NCBI GenBank assembly: GCA_012518475.1
Contig: JAAYSB010000326.1
Location: 1-6,499, forward strand
Length of the DNA: 6,499 bases
Source: Intrasporangiaceae bacterium
GTDB lineage: Bacteria > Actinomycetota > Actinomycetes > Actinomycetales > Dermatophilaceae
Direction: 5' to 3'
This document shows, piece by piece, positions 1-6,499 of this stretch. Numbering within the stretch: position 1 is the first letter of the stretch; the number at the start of each line of letters is the position of its first letter. The notes beneath the pieces are model-generated. The model ran no database searches and was not told where the DNA came from. It worked only from the letters and a program-made list of their open reading frames with translations. The translations under genes were made by a program, and so were the position numbers.

Positions 1-694
1 CCGGCTGCCGGTCGGCCCGGAAGTCCTCGTCGCGGTAGCAGCGGGCGATCTGGTAGTACCGCTCCATCCCGGCGACCATGAGGAGCTGCTTGAACAGCTG
101 CGGCGACTGGGGCAGCGCATACCAGGACCCGGGGGCGAGACGGGCGGGGACGAGGAAGTCACGCGCTCCCTCGGGCGTCGACCGGGTCAGGGTCGGGGTC
201 TCGATCTCGACGAAGTCGCGCTCACCGAGAACCTTCCGTGCGGCGGCGTTGACCTTCGAGCGAAGCCGGATCGCTGCGCCGGCGCTCTGCGCCCCGGGGC
301 GACGCAGGTCGAGGTAGCGGTGCTTGAGGCGCGCCTCCTCACCGACGGTGACGCGCTCGTCGATCTGGAACGGCAGCGCGGCGGAGGGGCTGAGAACGGT
401 GATCTCGTTCGCGACGACCTCGATCTCGCCGGTCGGTAGCTCAGGGTTGACGTTGTGCGTCTCGCGTGCGGTCACCTCGCCGCTCACCTGCACGCAGAAC
501 TCACTGCGCAGGTCGTGGGCCGCTCCGGAGAGCACCTCGTCGCGGGCGACGACCTGAACCACCCCGGAGGCATCCCGCACGTCGATGAACGCCACTCCGC
601 CGTGATCGCGACGCTTGGCCACCCAGCCGGTGAGCGTGACGGTGGAGCCGGTGTCGGCGGCGCGGAGCGTGCCGGCCTCGTGGGTGCGGAGCAC
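1..694 (-). CDS. aspS: Aspartyl-tRNA synthetase, N-terminal part (cut by window edge)
   Basis: Class II aminoacyl-tRNA synthetase that charges tRNA-Asp with aspartate in the cytoplasm; 231 codons are visible. Translation begins MLRTHEAGTLRAADTG, a typical actinobacterial AspRS start. Residues about 15-95 are the OB-fold anticodon-binding domain, including GWVAKRRDHGGVAFIDVRD (23-41). The catalytic domain follows: FVEIETPTLTRSTPEGARDF (motif 1 region and flipping loop, Glu175), the QSPQLFKQ segment (196-203), and motif 2 CYRDEDFRADRQP with Arg221 and Glu223. The bacterial GAD insertion and motif 3 lie outside the window. The start is the GTG at 694: AAAGGAA (701-707, read on the minus strand) sits 6 nt upstream and the family N-terminus begins exactly there. 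The gene is divergent from the lipoprotein gene at 831. His31 is the residue reported in the non-discriminating Pseudomonas enzyme, so the product could also charge tRNA-Asn; this is only suggestive. Identification is firm. Confidence 0.96.
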   Translation of the reverse strand, partial: MLRTHEAGTLRAADTGSTVTLTGWVAKRRDHGGVAFIDVRDASGVVQVVARDEVLSGAAHDLRSEFCVQVSGEVTARETHNVNPELPTGEIEVVANEITVLSPSAALPFQIDERVTVGEEARLKHRYLDLRRPGAQSAGAAIRLRSKVNAAARKVLGERDFVEIETPTLTRSTPEGARDFLVPARLAPGSWYALPQSPQLFKQLLMVAGMERYYQIARCYRDEDFRADRQP

Positions 695-741
695 AGGGAT
701 TTCCTTTGCGGGTCGTGACGGCGTGAGCCAAGGGGTATGCG

Positions 742-757
742 GCGCGTCAGCACGCGC
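742..757. repeat. Perfect 6-bp inverted repeat (hairpin or operator)
   Basis: GCGCGT, loop CAGC, ACGCGC: a perfect 6-bp dyad in the aspS/lipoprotein intergenic region. It lies 47 nt upstream of the aspS start and downstream of the candidate aspS -10, so it could fold in the aspS leader RNA or serve as a protein site. In DNA this GC-rich, a 6-bp GC dyad can occur by chance. Confidence 0.4.
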
Positions 758-769
758 AGATCGCCCTTC

Positions 770-775
770 ATCCTA
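770..775 (-). promoter_or_regulatory. Candidate -10 element for aspS
   Basis: On the minus strand these bases read TAGGAT, a fair match to the actinobacterial SigA-type -10 TANNNT. It lies about 75 nt upstream of the aspS GTG. The -35 at standard spacing (TTCGGC) matches TTGACA poorly, so the promoter is tentative. If real, the 742-757 hairpin falls near the 5' end of the aspS leader. Confidence 0.3.
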
Positions 776-791
776 CGGATGGACCGCACCA

Positions 792-812
792 CGCCGAAAT
801 GCGTATTCGGCG
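792..812. promoter_or_regulatory. 21-bp perfect dyad, candidate operator
   Basis: CGCCGAA, 7-nt spacer ATGCGTA, TTCGGCG. The 7-bp arms are exact reverse complements, and the centre-to-centre distance of 14 bp is plausible for a dimeric helix-turn-helix regulator. It ends 18 nt before the lipoprotein ATG at 831 and lies upstream of the possible aspS -10, so it could act on either gene. The spacer is relatively AT-containing for this window. The cognate regulator is unknown and none is encoded here. A hairpin in the lipoprotein mRNA leader is the alternative. Confidence 0.45.
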
Positions 813-819
813 GTTCCTC

Positions 820-825
820 AGGCGG
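820..825 (+). promoter_or_regulatory. Ribosome binding site favouring the ATG at 831
   Basis: AGGCGG, five of six matches to AGGAGG, sits 5 nt before the ATG at 831. The in-frame ATG at 843 has only GGTGGA 4 nt upstream. This tips the choice toward 831, but either start gives the same signal peptide. Confidence 0.4.
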
Positions 826-830
826 CACCT

Positions 831-2504
831 ATGGTGGAACGGATGTCTCTCCCATCCCGCCGGTTCGTGCTCACCGGGGCAGCCGCGAGTGCGGCCGCCT
901 TCCTCGTGGCCTGCAGCGACGACACCGGCAACCCGGGTCGCGCCGACAGCAGCACCCTCACCGGGGAGGAAGACGCCACGCCCGAGCCGACACCCGATCC
1001 GGTCCTCGTGGCGCGTGAGGTGGCGGAGGCCAAGGGCCTGAGCGGCGATGCCGCCGGTCTCGCGGCCGCGGTGAGCGGGCTCCTCCTCGAACGCTCCCGG
1101 GTAGCAGTCCTGGCCCCGGAAGACGACTCCCTCACCGCCGCTGCCGCGACGCTCGCCGCGGCGTCCCGGTGGCCGGTGCTCGTCGGGGATGCGCGCGAGG
1201 CACTGCCCGAAGCGACGGTCGCCGAGCTGTCCCGGCTCGGCGTCGAGCATGTCGTCCAGGTGGTTCCCAGCGCAGCCACTGCCACTGCGACCGCGACGGC
1301 CACGTCCGGTGGAAGCGGGTCTGACCCAGCCACGGGTACGCCGACGCCATCCACGCCGGCACCGTCGGCACCATCGGCCCCCGGCGCGAATCTGCCTGCC
1401 TCGATCCAGGTGACCACGCTGCGGGCCGACGAGGTCGGGGCGCCACCGGCGGACCTGCCCCTCGGCGAGGAGCTCAACGACTGGCCGATGCTGGTCCTCG
1501 TGTCGACGGCCGCTCCTGCCGGCGCAGCCCTGGCCACCCTCGAGGCCCTCGGGGCACGAGCGCTCACCGGGGTCGTGGACCCCCGTGAGGACGCGACCGT
1601 CATGGGTGCGCTGCGGGAGAGCCCTGACCTGCCGATCGTCACGCTCGCGGCCGACGAGCAGAACGCCGGCGCACTCCTGGTCACCGGCAGGATGGCCCAG
1701 CGTGCGCCGGAGCTCCCCGGTGGTGGTGTCACCCTCTTCCCCCACCGGCGGATGGTCGCGCTGTACGGGCACCCCGGATCCCCCGTGCTGGGGCTCCTCG
1801 GGGAACAGGGCATCGAGTCGAGCATCGAGCGGATCGGCACCTATGTCGACCGCTACAGCCCCCTGGTCGCGGAGAGGGTCATCCCGGCGTTCGAGATCAT
1901 CGCGAGCGTGGCGACGGCCGCGGCACAGCCCGACAACAGCTACTCGCACATCTGGCCGCCGGAGACCTTCCGCGCCTGGGTCGACGCCGCGAAGGAGGCC
2001 GGTGTCTATGTCGTCCTCGACCTCCAGCCCGGTCGCACCGACTTCCTCACCCAGGCCAAGGCCTACGAGGAGCTCCTGGTCGAGCCCCATGTCGGGCTCG
2101 CCCTGGACCCGGAATGGCGGCTGGGACCCGACGAACGTCACCTCGTGCGGATCGGGTCGGTCGATGCGGCCGAGATCAACTCCGTCAGTGAGTGGCTCGC
2201 CCAGCTGGTGCGCAGGCACGACCTGCCGCAGAAGGTCCTCACGCTGCACCAGTTCCGGCTCTCGATGATCCGCGACCGCGACCAGGTCCGCACCGACCAT
2301 CCCGAGATCGCCGTCGTGCTGCACGCCGACGGTCAGGGCGGACAGGCCGCCAAGCAGGACACCTGGCGCGCACTCAAGGCCGACCTCCCCGACGGCATGT
2401 GGCTCGGGTGGAAGAACTTCTACGACGAGGACTCGCCCATGCTCACGCCCGAGCAGACGGTCGCGCAGGTCGACCCGACCCCCTGGTTCATCTCCTACCA
2501 GTGA
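831..2504 (+). CDS. Putative secreted lipoprotein, CW-binding-2-like module plus C-terminal barrel-like domain
   Basis: I do not recognise a named family for the whole protein (557 aa from 831, 553 from 843). The leader has twin arginines (PSRRFVLTG), an Ala-rich hydrophobic core and lipobox LVAC with Cys28, so it is probably exported (perhaps by Tat) and lipid-anchored outside the membrane. Residues 29-60 are an acidic, Pro-rich tether. Residues about 89-146 (VAVLAPEDDSL, WPVLVGD, LSRLGVEHVVQV) resemble one cell-wall-binding repeat 2 unit; a second related stretch follows a 40-residue Ala/Thr/Pro/Ser linker (147-186). From about residue 349 the pattern suggests a barrel-type hydrolase domain: IPAFEIIAS, VVLDLQPG (Asp397), LALDPEW (Asp426, Glu428), LTLHQF (His473), VVLHADGQGG (His498, Asp500), GWKNFYDED (Trp527). 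Acidic, His and Trp residues at strand ends would suit glycan binding or cleavage, which is inference. It is divergent from aspS and convergent with the Nudix gene, so probably monocistronic. The coding call is strong; the function is open. Confidence 0.85.
   Translation: MVERMSLPSRRFVLTGAAASAAAFLVACSDDTGNPGRADSSTLTGEEDATPEPTPDPVLVAREVAEAKGLSGDAAGLAAAVSGLLLERSRVAVLAPEDDSLTAAAATLAAASRWPVLVGDAREALPEATVAELSRLGVEHVVQVVPSAATATATATATSGGSGSDPATGTPTPSTPAPSAPSAPGANLPASIQVTTLRADEVGAPPADLPLGEELNDWPMLVLVSTAAPAGAALATLEALGARALTGVVDPREDATVMGALRESPDLPIVTLAADEQNAGALLVTGRMAQRAPELPGGGVTLFPHRRMVALYGHPGSPVLGLLGEQGIESSIERIGTYVDRYSPLVAERVIPAFEIIASVATAAAQPDNSYSHIWPPETFRAWVDAAKEAGVYVVLDLQPGRTDFLTQAKAYEELLVEPHVGLALDPEWRLGPDERHLVRIGSVDAAEINSVSEWLAQLVRRHDLPQKVLTLHQFRLSMIRDRDQVRTDHPEIAVVLHADGQGGQAAKQDTWRALKADLPDGMWLGWKNFYDEDSPMLTPEQTVAQVDPTPWFISYQ
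1269..1388 (+). repeat. Low-complexity Ala/Thr then Pro/Thr/Ser linker inside the lipoprotein
   Basis: Codons at 1275-1304 encode five consecutive Ala-Thr pairs using mixed GCN/ACN codons, followed by a Gly/Ser patch and a run rich in Pro, Thr, Ser and Ala, about 40 residues in all. It interrupts the first extracellular domain rather than separating two domains, so it is probably an exposed loop or flexible hinge. Such segments are often O-mannosylated in actinobacterial secreted proteins. The mixed codons argue against recent slippage. Confidence 0.7.
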
Positions 2505-2523
2505 CCGTCCCTCACGGACGGTC
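2503..2523. terminator. Hairpin between converging genes, probable bidirectional terminator
   Basis: GACCGTCC, loop CTCAC, GGACGGTC: a perfect 8-bp stem with a 5-nt loop. It starts inside the lipoprotein TGA (2502-2504) and ends 11 nt short of the Nudix stop (2535-2537). No T-tract follows on either strand, as is common for actinobacterial terminators. Its place in the 30-nt gap between converging genes supports a shared terminator for both. Confidence 0.65.
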
Positions 2524-2534
2524 CTGGCCCGCGG

Positions 2535-3128
2535 TCAGGCAGGTGAGAGCGAGTCCCATCCGGCGTCCCGGGCTGCGCACGTCGCGAGGACGGCGACAGC
2601 GAGGGTCATGTTCTGCAGACCTCCGGACAGCACTGCCTCGCGCACCTCGTCCAGCGGGACGAAGGCCCGCGGCATACCGAGCTCCTCACCGTCGCGCTCG
2701 TGGAGCTCGGAGGCGGGGACGGGTCGCAGGTCCCGGGCCAGGAAGATCGCGATCGTCTCCGACGAGCTGCCCGGCGTGGTGGCGACGTCGAGGAGCCGGT
2801 GCCAGCGCGACGCATACAGATCCGCCTCCTCGGCCAGCTCCCGCTGAGCGGTGCTTAGCGGCGCCTCCCCCTCGACATCGGTGAGGCCCGCGGGGATCTC
2901 CCACTCGAGCCGGCCGACGGGGTGGCGGTACTGCTGCACCAGGACAACCCGCTGGTGCTCGTCGAGCGCGACGACCGCCGCGGCGCCAGGGTGGTCGATG
3001 AAGTCCCTCGTCACCGTCCCGGCCGCACCGAGGTCCACGACCTCGGTGACGACGTCCCAGACGTGACCCCGGAACGCGGTCGCCCGGGAGAGCACCGGCC
3101 GCGGGTCAGTCTCGTCGATGAGCTCCAC
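2535..3128 (-). CDS. Nudix hydrolase, ADP-ribose pyrophosphatase type
   Basis: Cytoplasmic Mg-dependent hydrolase of 197 aa, predicted to split ADP-ribose into AMP and ribose 5-phosphate. The core reads VVLVQQYRHPVGRLEWEIPAG (61-81), then the Nudix box with Glu88, Arg96, Glu97, Glu100 and Glu101 (QRELAEEADL). The box has one extra residue between its first Gly and Glu, as I recall for mycobacterial Rv1700, the ADP-ribose pyrophosphatase encoded after pyrG. Pro119, about 15 residues past the box, fits the proline described for ADP-ribose-specific members. The consensus Gly near the end of the box is Asp103 here. The start is GTG at 3128, 8 nt after the pyrG stop; the nearest purine-rich stretch, GAGG, is 13 nt upstream inside pyrG, so translational coupling is likely. 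The open frame runs further upstream to 3986 but that part is antisense-frame noise within pyrG. It is last in its operon, before the 2503-2523 hairpin. Another nucleoside-diphosphate sugar could be the substrate. Confidence 0.92.
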   Translation of the reverse strand: MELIDETDPRPVLSRATAFRGHVWDVVTEVVDLGAAGTVTRDFIDHPGAAAVVALDEHQRVVLVQQYRHPVGRLEWEIPAGLTDVEGEAPLSTAQRELAEEADLYASRWHRLLDVATTPGSSSETIAIFLARDLRPVPASELHERDGEELGMPRAFVPLDEVREAVLSGGLQNMTLAVAVLATCAARDAGWDSLSPA

Positions 3129-3136
3129 AGAGCCGA

Positions 3137-4834
<1,698 letters not shown>

Positions 4835-4840
4835 GGGCTT

Positions 4841-5953
4841 TTACTCTACGTCATCTCCCGGGGTGCGATCGACGACGCGCCGCGCCAGACTGTATGCCGC
4901 CGTCGCCGCCGCCACCGCGTCGTCGCTTGTCGGAAGCTCGAGTGAGCGCCCCCGCGACCGTTCCCGCATCCGCTCCCGCCGGAGCGGGTCTGCCAGAGCG
5001 TGCCGAACCGCCTCGATGAGACCCGTCCGGTCCCCGACGGCGACCAGCTCGGCTGCGGATCCGAGCACGGCTCCGGTGCCCCCGCCGTCGGTGGCGACGA
5101 TGGCAGCTCCCTGGTGCAGGGCCTCCTGGATCCAGACCGGTTGTCCCTCCCAGTCCGCTGTCGAGATGACGAGGTCTGCGGCCGCGAGCAGGTCGGGGAC
5201 ATCGCGCCGGTGTCCGAGCAGCCGCACGGGAAGGTGCTCGGTGTCGATCCGTTCCTGCAGCCGTTCCCGGAGCGGGCCCTCACCGGCGACGACGAAGAGA
5301 GGGTGCGGACGCAGATCGGTGAGGGCCGCTGCCACGTCGAGGAGCAGGCCGTGGTTCTTCTGGTCAGCGAGGCGGCCGACATTGACGACAAGGGGCCTGT
5401 CCGGCTCCAGGTCGAGCCCGGCCCGCACGGCGTCCGGTGCGGCGGCGACCGAGGACGGCGGCGGCGCCGCGACGACGGCGATATCGACCTGGCGGGCACC
5501 GAGAGCGCGCTGCCGGTCGACGAGATCGGCTGAGACACCGAGCACCAGATCGGCCCGCGCAGCGACGATGCGCTCGAGCGCTCCGAACACCCGCCGCGCG
5601 ACGGGACCGGCCGGGGCCGCGTTGTGCAGGGTGACGACGACCGGAGTCCGTGGGCGACGCACGAGGGAGCACAGCGCACCTGCCCGAAGCCCGTGGGCGT
5701 GGACCACATCCGCGTGGGCGGCCACCTGTCGCAGGCGGGCTGCGGCGCGCGCGTCGTGCCAGGGGTGCGGCAGTGCGGCTATCTCGACCGGAATGTGGCG
5801 CGCACCGGCCTCGACGAGTCCGAAGTGCTCCGCGACGGCTGTGGGACAGGCGACGAGCACGTCGTGCCCGGCGGCGCTGAGGCCACTCACGAGGTCCTCG
5901 ACATGGCGGCCCACACCGCCGGCGCTGCTCCCGAGGACAAGGGCGACTCTCAT
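4841..5953 (-). CDS. GT4-family glycosyltransferase
   Basis: Predicted retaining GT-B-fold transferase (370 aa) moving a sugar from an activated donor to an unknown acceptor at the inner membrane face. It has no signal peptide. The N-terminal domain begins MRVALVLGSSAGGVGRHVED with the Gly-rich loop (12-16) and contains DVVHAHGLRAG (82-92). The C-terminal donor-binding domain has NVGRLADQKN (Arg194, Lys199), FVVAGEGPL (220-228), LLGHRRDVPDLL (245-256) and the EX7E motif, Glu269 and Glu277 in WEGQPVWIQEAL. The start is ATG at 5953, overlapping the upstream stop as ATGA, with GGAAGG about 10 nt before it; the open frame continues to 6079, but that extension is not family-like. The C-terminus is Arg-rich around 325-336, ending in a short acidic tail. 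It sits between a MurJ-like flippase gene and pyrG, which suggests a lipid-linked glycan role. Donor and acceptor cannot be read from the sequence. Confidence 0.93.
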   Translation of the reverse strand: MRVALVLGSSAGGVGRHVEDLVSGLSAAGHDVLVACPTAVAEHFGLVEAGARHIPVEIAALPHPWHDARAAARLRQVAAHADVVHAHGLRAGALCSLVRRPRTPVVVTLHNAAPAGPVARRVFGALERIVAARADLVLGVSADLVDRQRALGARQVDIAVVAAPPPSSVAAAPDAVRAGLDLEPDRPLVVNVGRLADQKNHGLLLDVAAALTDLRPHPLFVVAGEGPLRERLQERIDTEHLPVRLLGHRRDVPDLLAAADLVISTADWEGQPVWIQEALHQGAAIVATDGGGTGAVLGSAAELVAVGDRTGLIEAVRHALADPLRRERMRERSRGRSLELPTSDDAVAAATAAYSLARRVVDRTPGDDVE

Positions 5954-6499
5954 CGTCGGATCACCTTCCGTCGTAGGTAGGCCAAGGTGTCCCCCCAGCC
6001 GTGAAGGATGCCCGTCCCCCAGTGGCGCACGGCCAGCAGGACGAGTGCCGCCCCCGCAAGGGTCATACCGATGGACCACCCGACTCCGAGGAGGACGACG
6101 GTCCGCCCCGCAGCGGCCGTCCCGCTCAGGAGCAGCGCCGGGAGACCGACTGCGATCGCCCAGCCGGCGGCCACGACGAGGCCCGCAGTGACCGGGCGAC
6201 CCCGGATGTACAGCGCTCGCGTGAGGAGTGCCTGCACGCCCAGTCCGACCAGACCCGGGGCGAAGGCCCGCAGGCCGACAGCCATGGCGGGCACTGCGCT
6301 GCCGCTCGCCGTGCCCCCACCCCGACGAGCATCGAGATACGAGAACACCGCCCCGACCAGAGGCGAGACAGCCAGGAGCAGGACCACGCCCGCAACGCCG
6401 AGGAGGATGGCGAGATGGAGCGCGCGCCCGAGCAGCGCCGAGGCCTCGGGCGAGCCACGCTCGGCAAGGGGCGAGCCCGCCGAAGCGTCGTCGGTCCGC
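5950..6499 (-). CDS. MurJ/MviN-like membrane flippase, C-terminal part (cut by window edge)
   Basis: The last 182 codons of a polytopic membrane protein are visible. At least four hydrophobic helices are seen: LHLAILLGVAGVVLLLAV, the segment starting LRAFAPGLVGLGVQALLTRA, TAGLVVAAGWAIAVGLPALL, and VVLLGVGWSIGMTLAGAALV. The phrase FAPGLVGLGVQALLTRALYIRG closely resembles the MurJ/MviN pattern (FAPGL...LxRAxYAR), placing it in the MVF/MOP flippase superfamily, whose members move lipid II or other lipid-linked sugars across the membrane. The tail is basic (LRRKVIRR), fitting a cytoplasmic end by the positive-inside rule. Its TGA overlaps the next gene's ATG, so the two are translationally coupled. 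The main MurJ of actinobacteria usually has a pseudokinase-like C-terminal extension; this protein ends right after the last helix and is more likely a paralogue. No 5' end is visible, and a general polysaccharide exporter is the alternative. Confidence 0.75.
   Translation of the reverse strand, partial: RTDDASAGSPLAERGSPEASALLGRALHLAILLGVAGVVLLLAVSPLVGAVFSYLDARRGGGTASGSAVPAMAVGLRAFAPGLVGLGVQALLTRALYIRGRPVTAGLVVAAGWAIAVGLPALLLSGTAAAGRTVVLLGVGWSIGMTLAGAALVLLAVRHWGTGILHGWGDTLAYLRRKVIRR

Larger units (their letters stand above)
695..830. promoter_or_regulatory. Divergent intergenic region between aspS and the lipoprotein gene
   Basis: This 136-bp gap must hold the promoters of both divergent genes. 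It contains two perfect inverted repeats (742-757 and 792-812), a smaller one (769-781, CATCC/GGATG around TAC), the AspRS ribosome binding site (701-707) and a possible -10 for aspS. No convincing -10/-35 pair is visible on the plus strand, and nothing resembling a T-box leader was recognised. Confidence 0.6.

Noticed and set aside
615..830. N-terminal extension of the lipoprotein frame back to 615
   Set aside because: It overlaps aspS antisense, has no protein-like features, and would bury the twin-arginine/lipobox leader about 72 residues inside the protein.
768..2324. 518-codon minus-strand open frame opposite the lipoprotein
   Set aside because: It is Arg/Gly-rich low-quality translation typical of GC-rich antisense frames, while the plus strand gives a clean signal peptide and domain pattern.
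4835..4860. A pyrG leader attenuator of the Bacillus type
   Set aside because: Only 6 nt separate the glycosyltransferase stop from the pyrG start, leaving no room for a leader hairpin.
4970..4987. Perfect CCGCTCC/GGAGCGG hairpin as a terminator or attenuator before pyrG
   Set aside because: It lies inside the glycosyltransferase coding sequence in an Arg-rich stretch, lacks a T-tract, and such dyads are expected at this GC content.
5954..6079. 42-residue N-terminal extension of the glycosyltransferase
   Set aside because: GT4 proteins start at the first beta strand (MRVALVLGS); the ATGA overlap and the GGAAGG site support the start at 5953.

Overview
The window is about 70% GC, almost fully coding, and looks like chromosomal DNA of a high-GC Gram-positive bacterium (Actinomycetota, most likely Micrococcales; the genus cannot be fixed from the sequence). 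The evidence is protein-level resemblance to actinobacterial AspRS, CTP synthase and the mycobacterial Nudix protein encoded beside pyrG, frequent GTG starts, and tight gene packing. No tRNA, rRNA, CRISPR array, insertion sequence or phage gene was seen.

Layout, left to right. (1) 1-694, minus strand: the N-terminal 231 codons of aspS (aspartyl-tRNA synthetase), cut by the left window edge. (2) 695-830: the only sizeable intergenic gap, a divergent promoter region with two perfect inverted repeats and a candidate aspS promoter. (3) 831-2504, plus strand: an unrecognised secreted lipoprotein of about 557 residues. It has a twin-arginine and lipobox leader, a module resembling the cell-wall-binding repeat 2 fold, an Ala/Thr/Pro/Ser linker, and a C-terminal region that looks like a hydrolase-type barrel. 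(4) 2503-2523: a perfect hairpin overlapping the lipoprotein stop codon, between converging genes. (5) 2535-6499, minus strand: a four-gene run read right to left. It holds the 3' end of a MurJ/MviN-like membrane flippase, a GT4 glycosyltransferase coupled to it by an ATGA overlap, pyrG (CTP synthase), and a Nudix hydrolase of the ADP-ribose pyrophosphatase type. Gaps inside this run are -4, 6 and 8 nt, so it very probably forms one operon.

Functionally, the right half joins a putative envelope glycan module (flippase plus glycosyltransferase) to nucleotide metabolism (CTP synthesis and ADP-ribose clean-up). pyrG followed by a Nudix gene matches the Mycobacterium tuberculosis order Rv1699-Rv1700. 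The xerD gene that comes next there is absent here; the operon instead ends against the convergent lipoprotein gene. The left half is a housekeeping synthetase gene divergent from the lipoprotein gene. The lipoprotein and the flippase/glycosyltransferase pair are the least understood parts; everything else is ordinary core-genome content.
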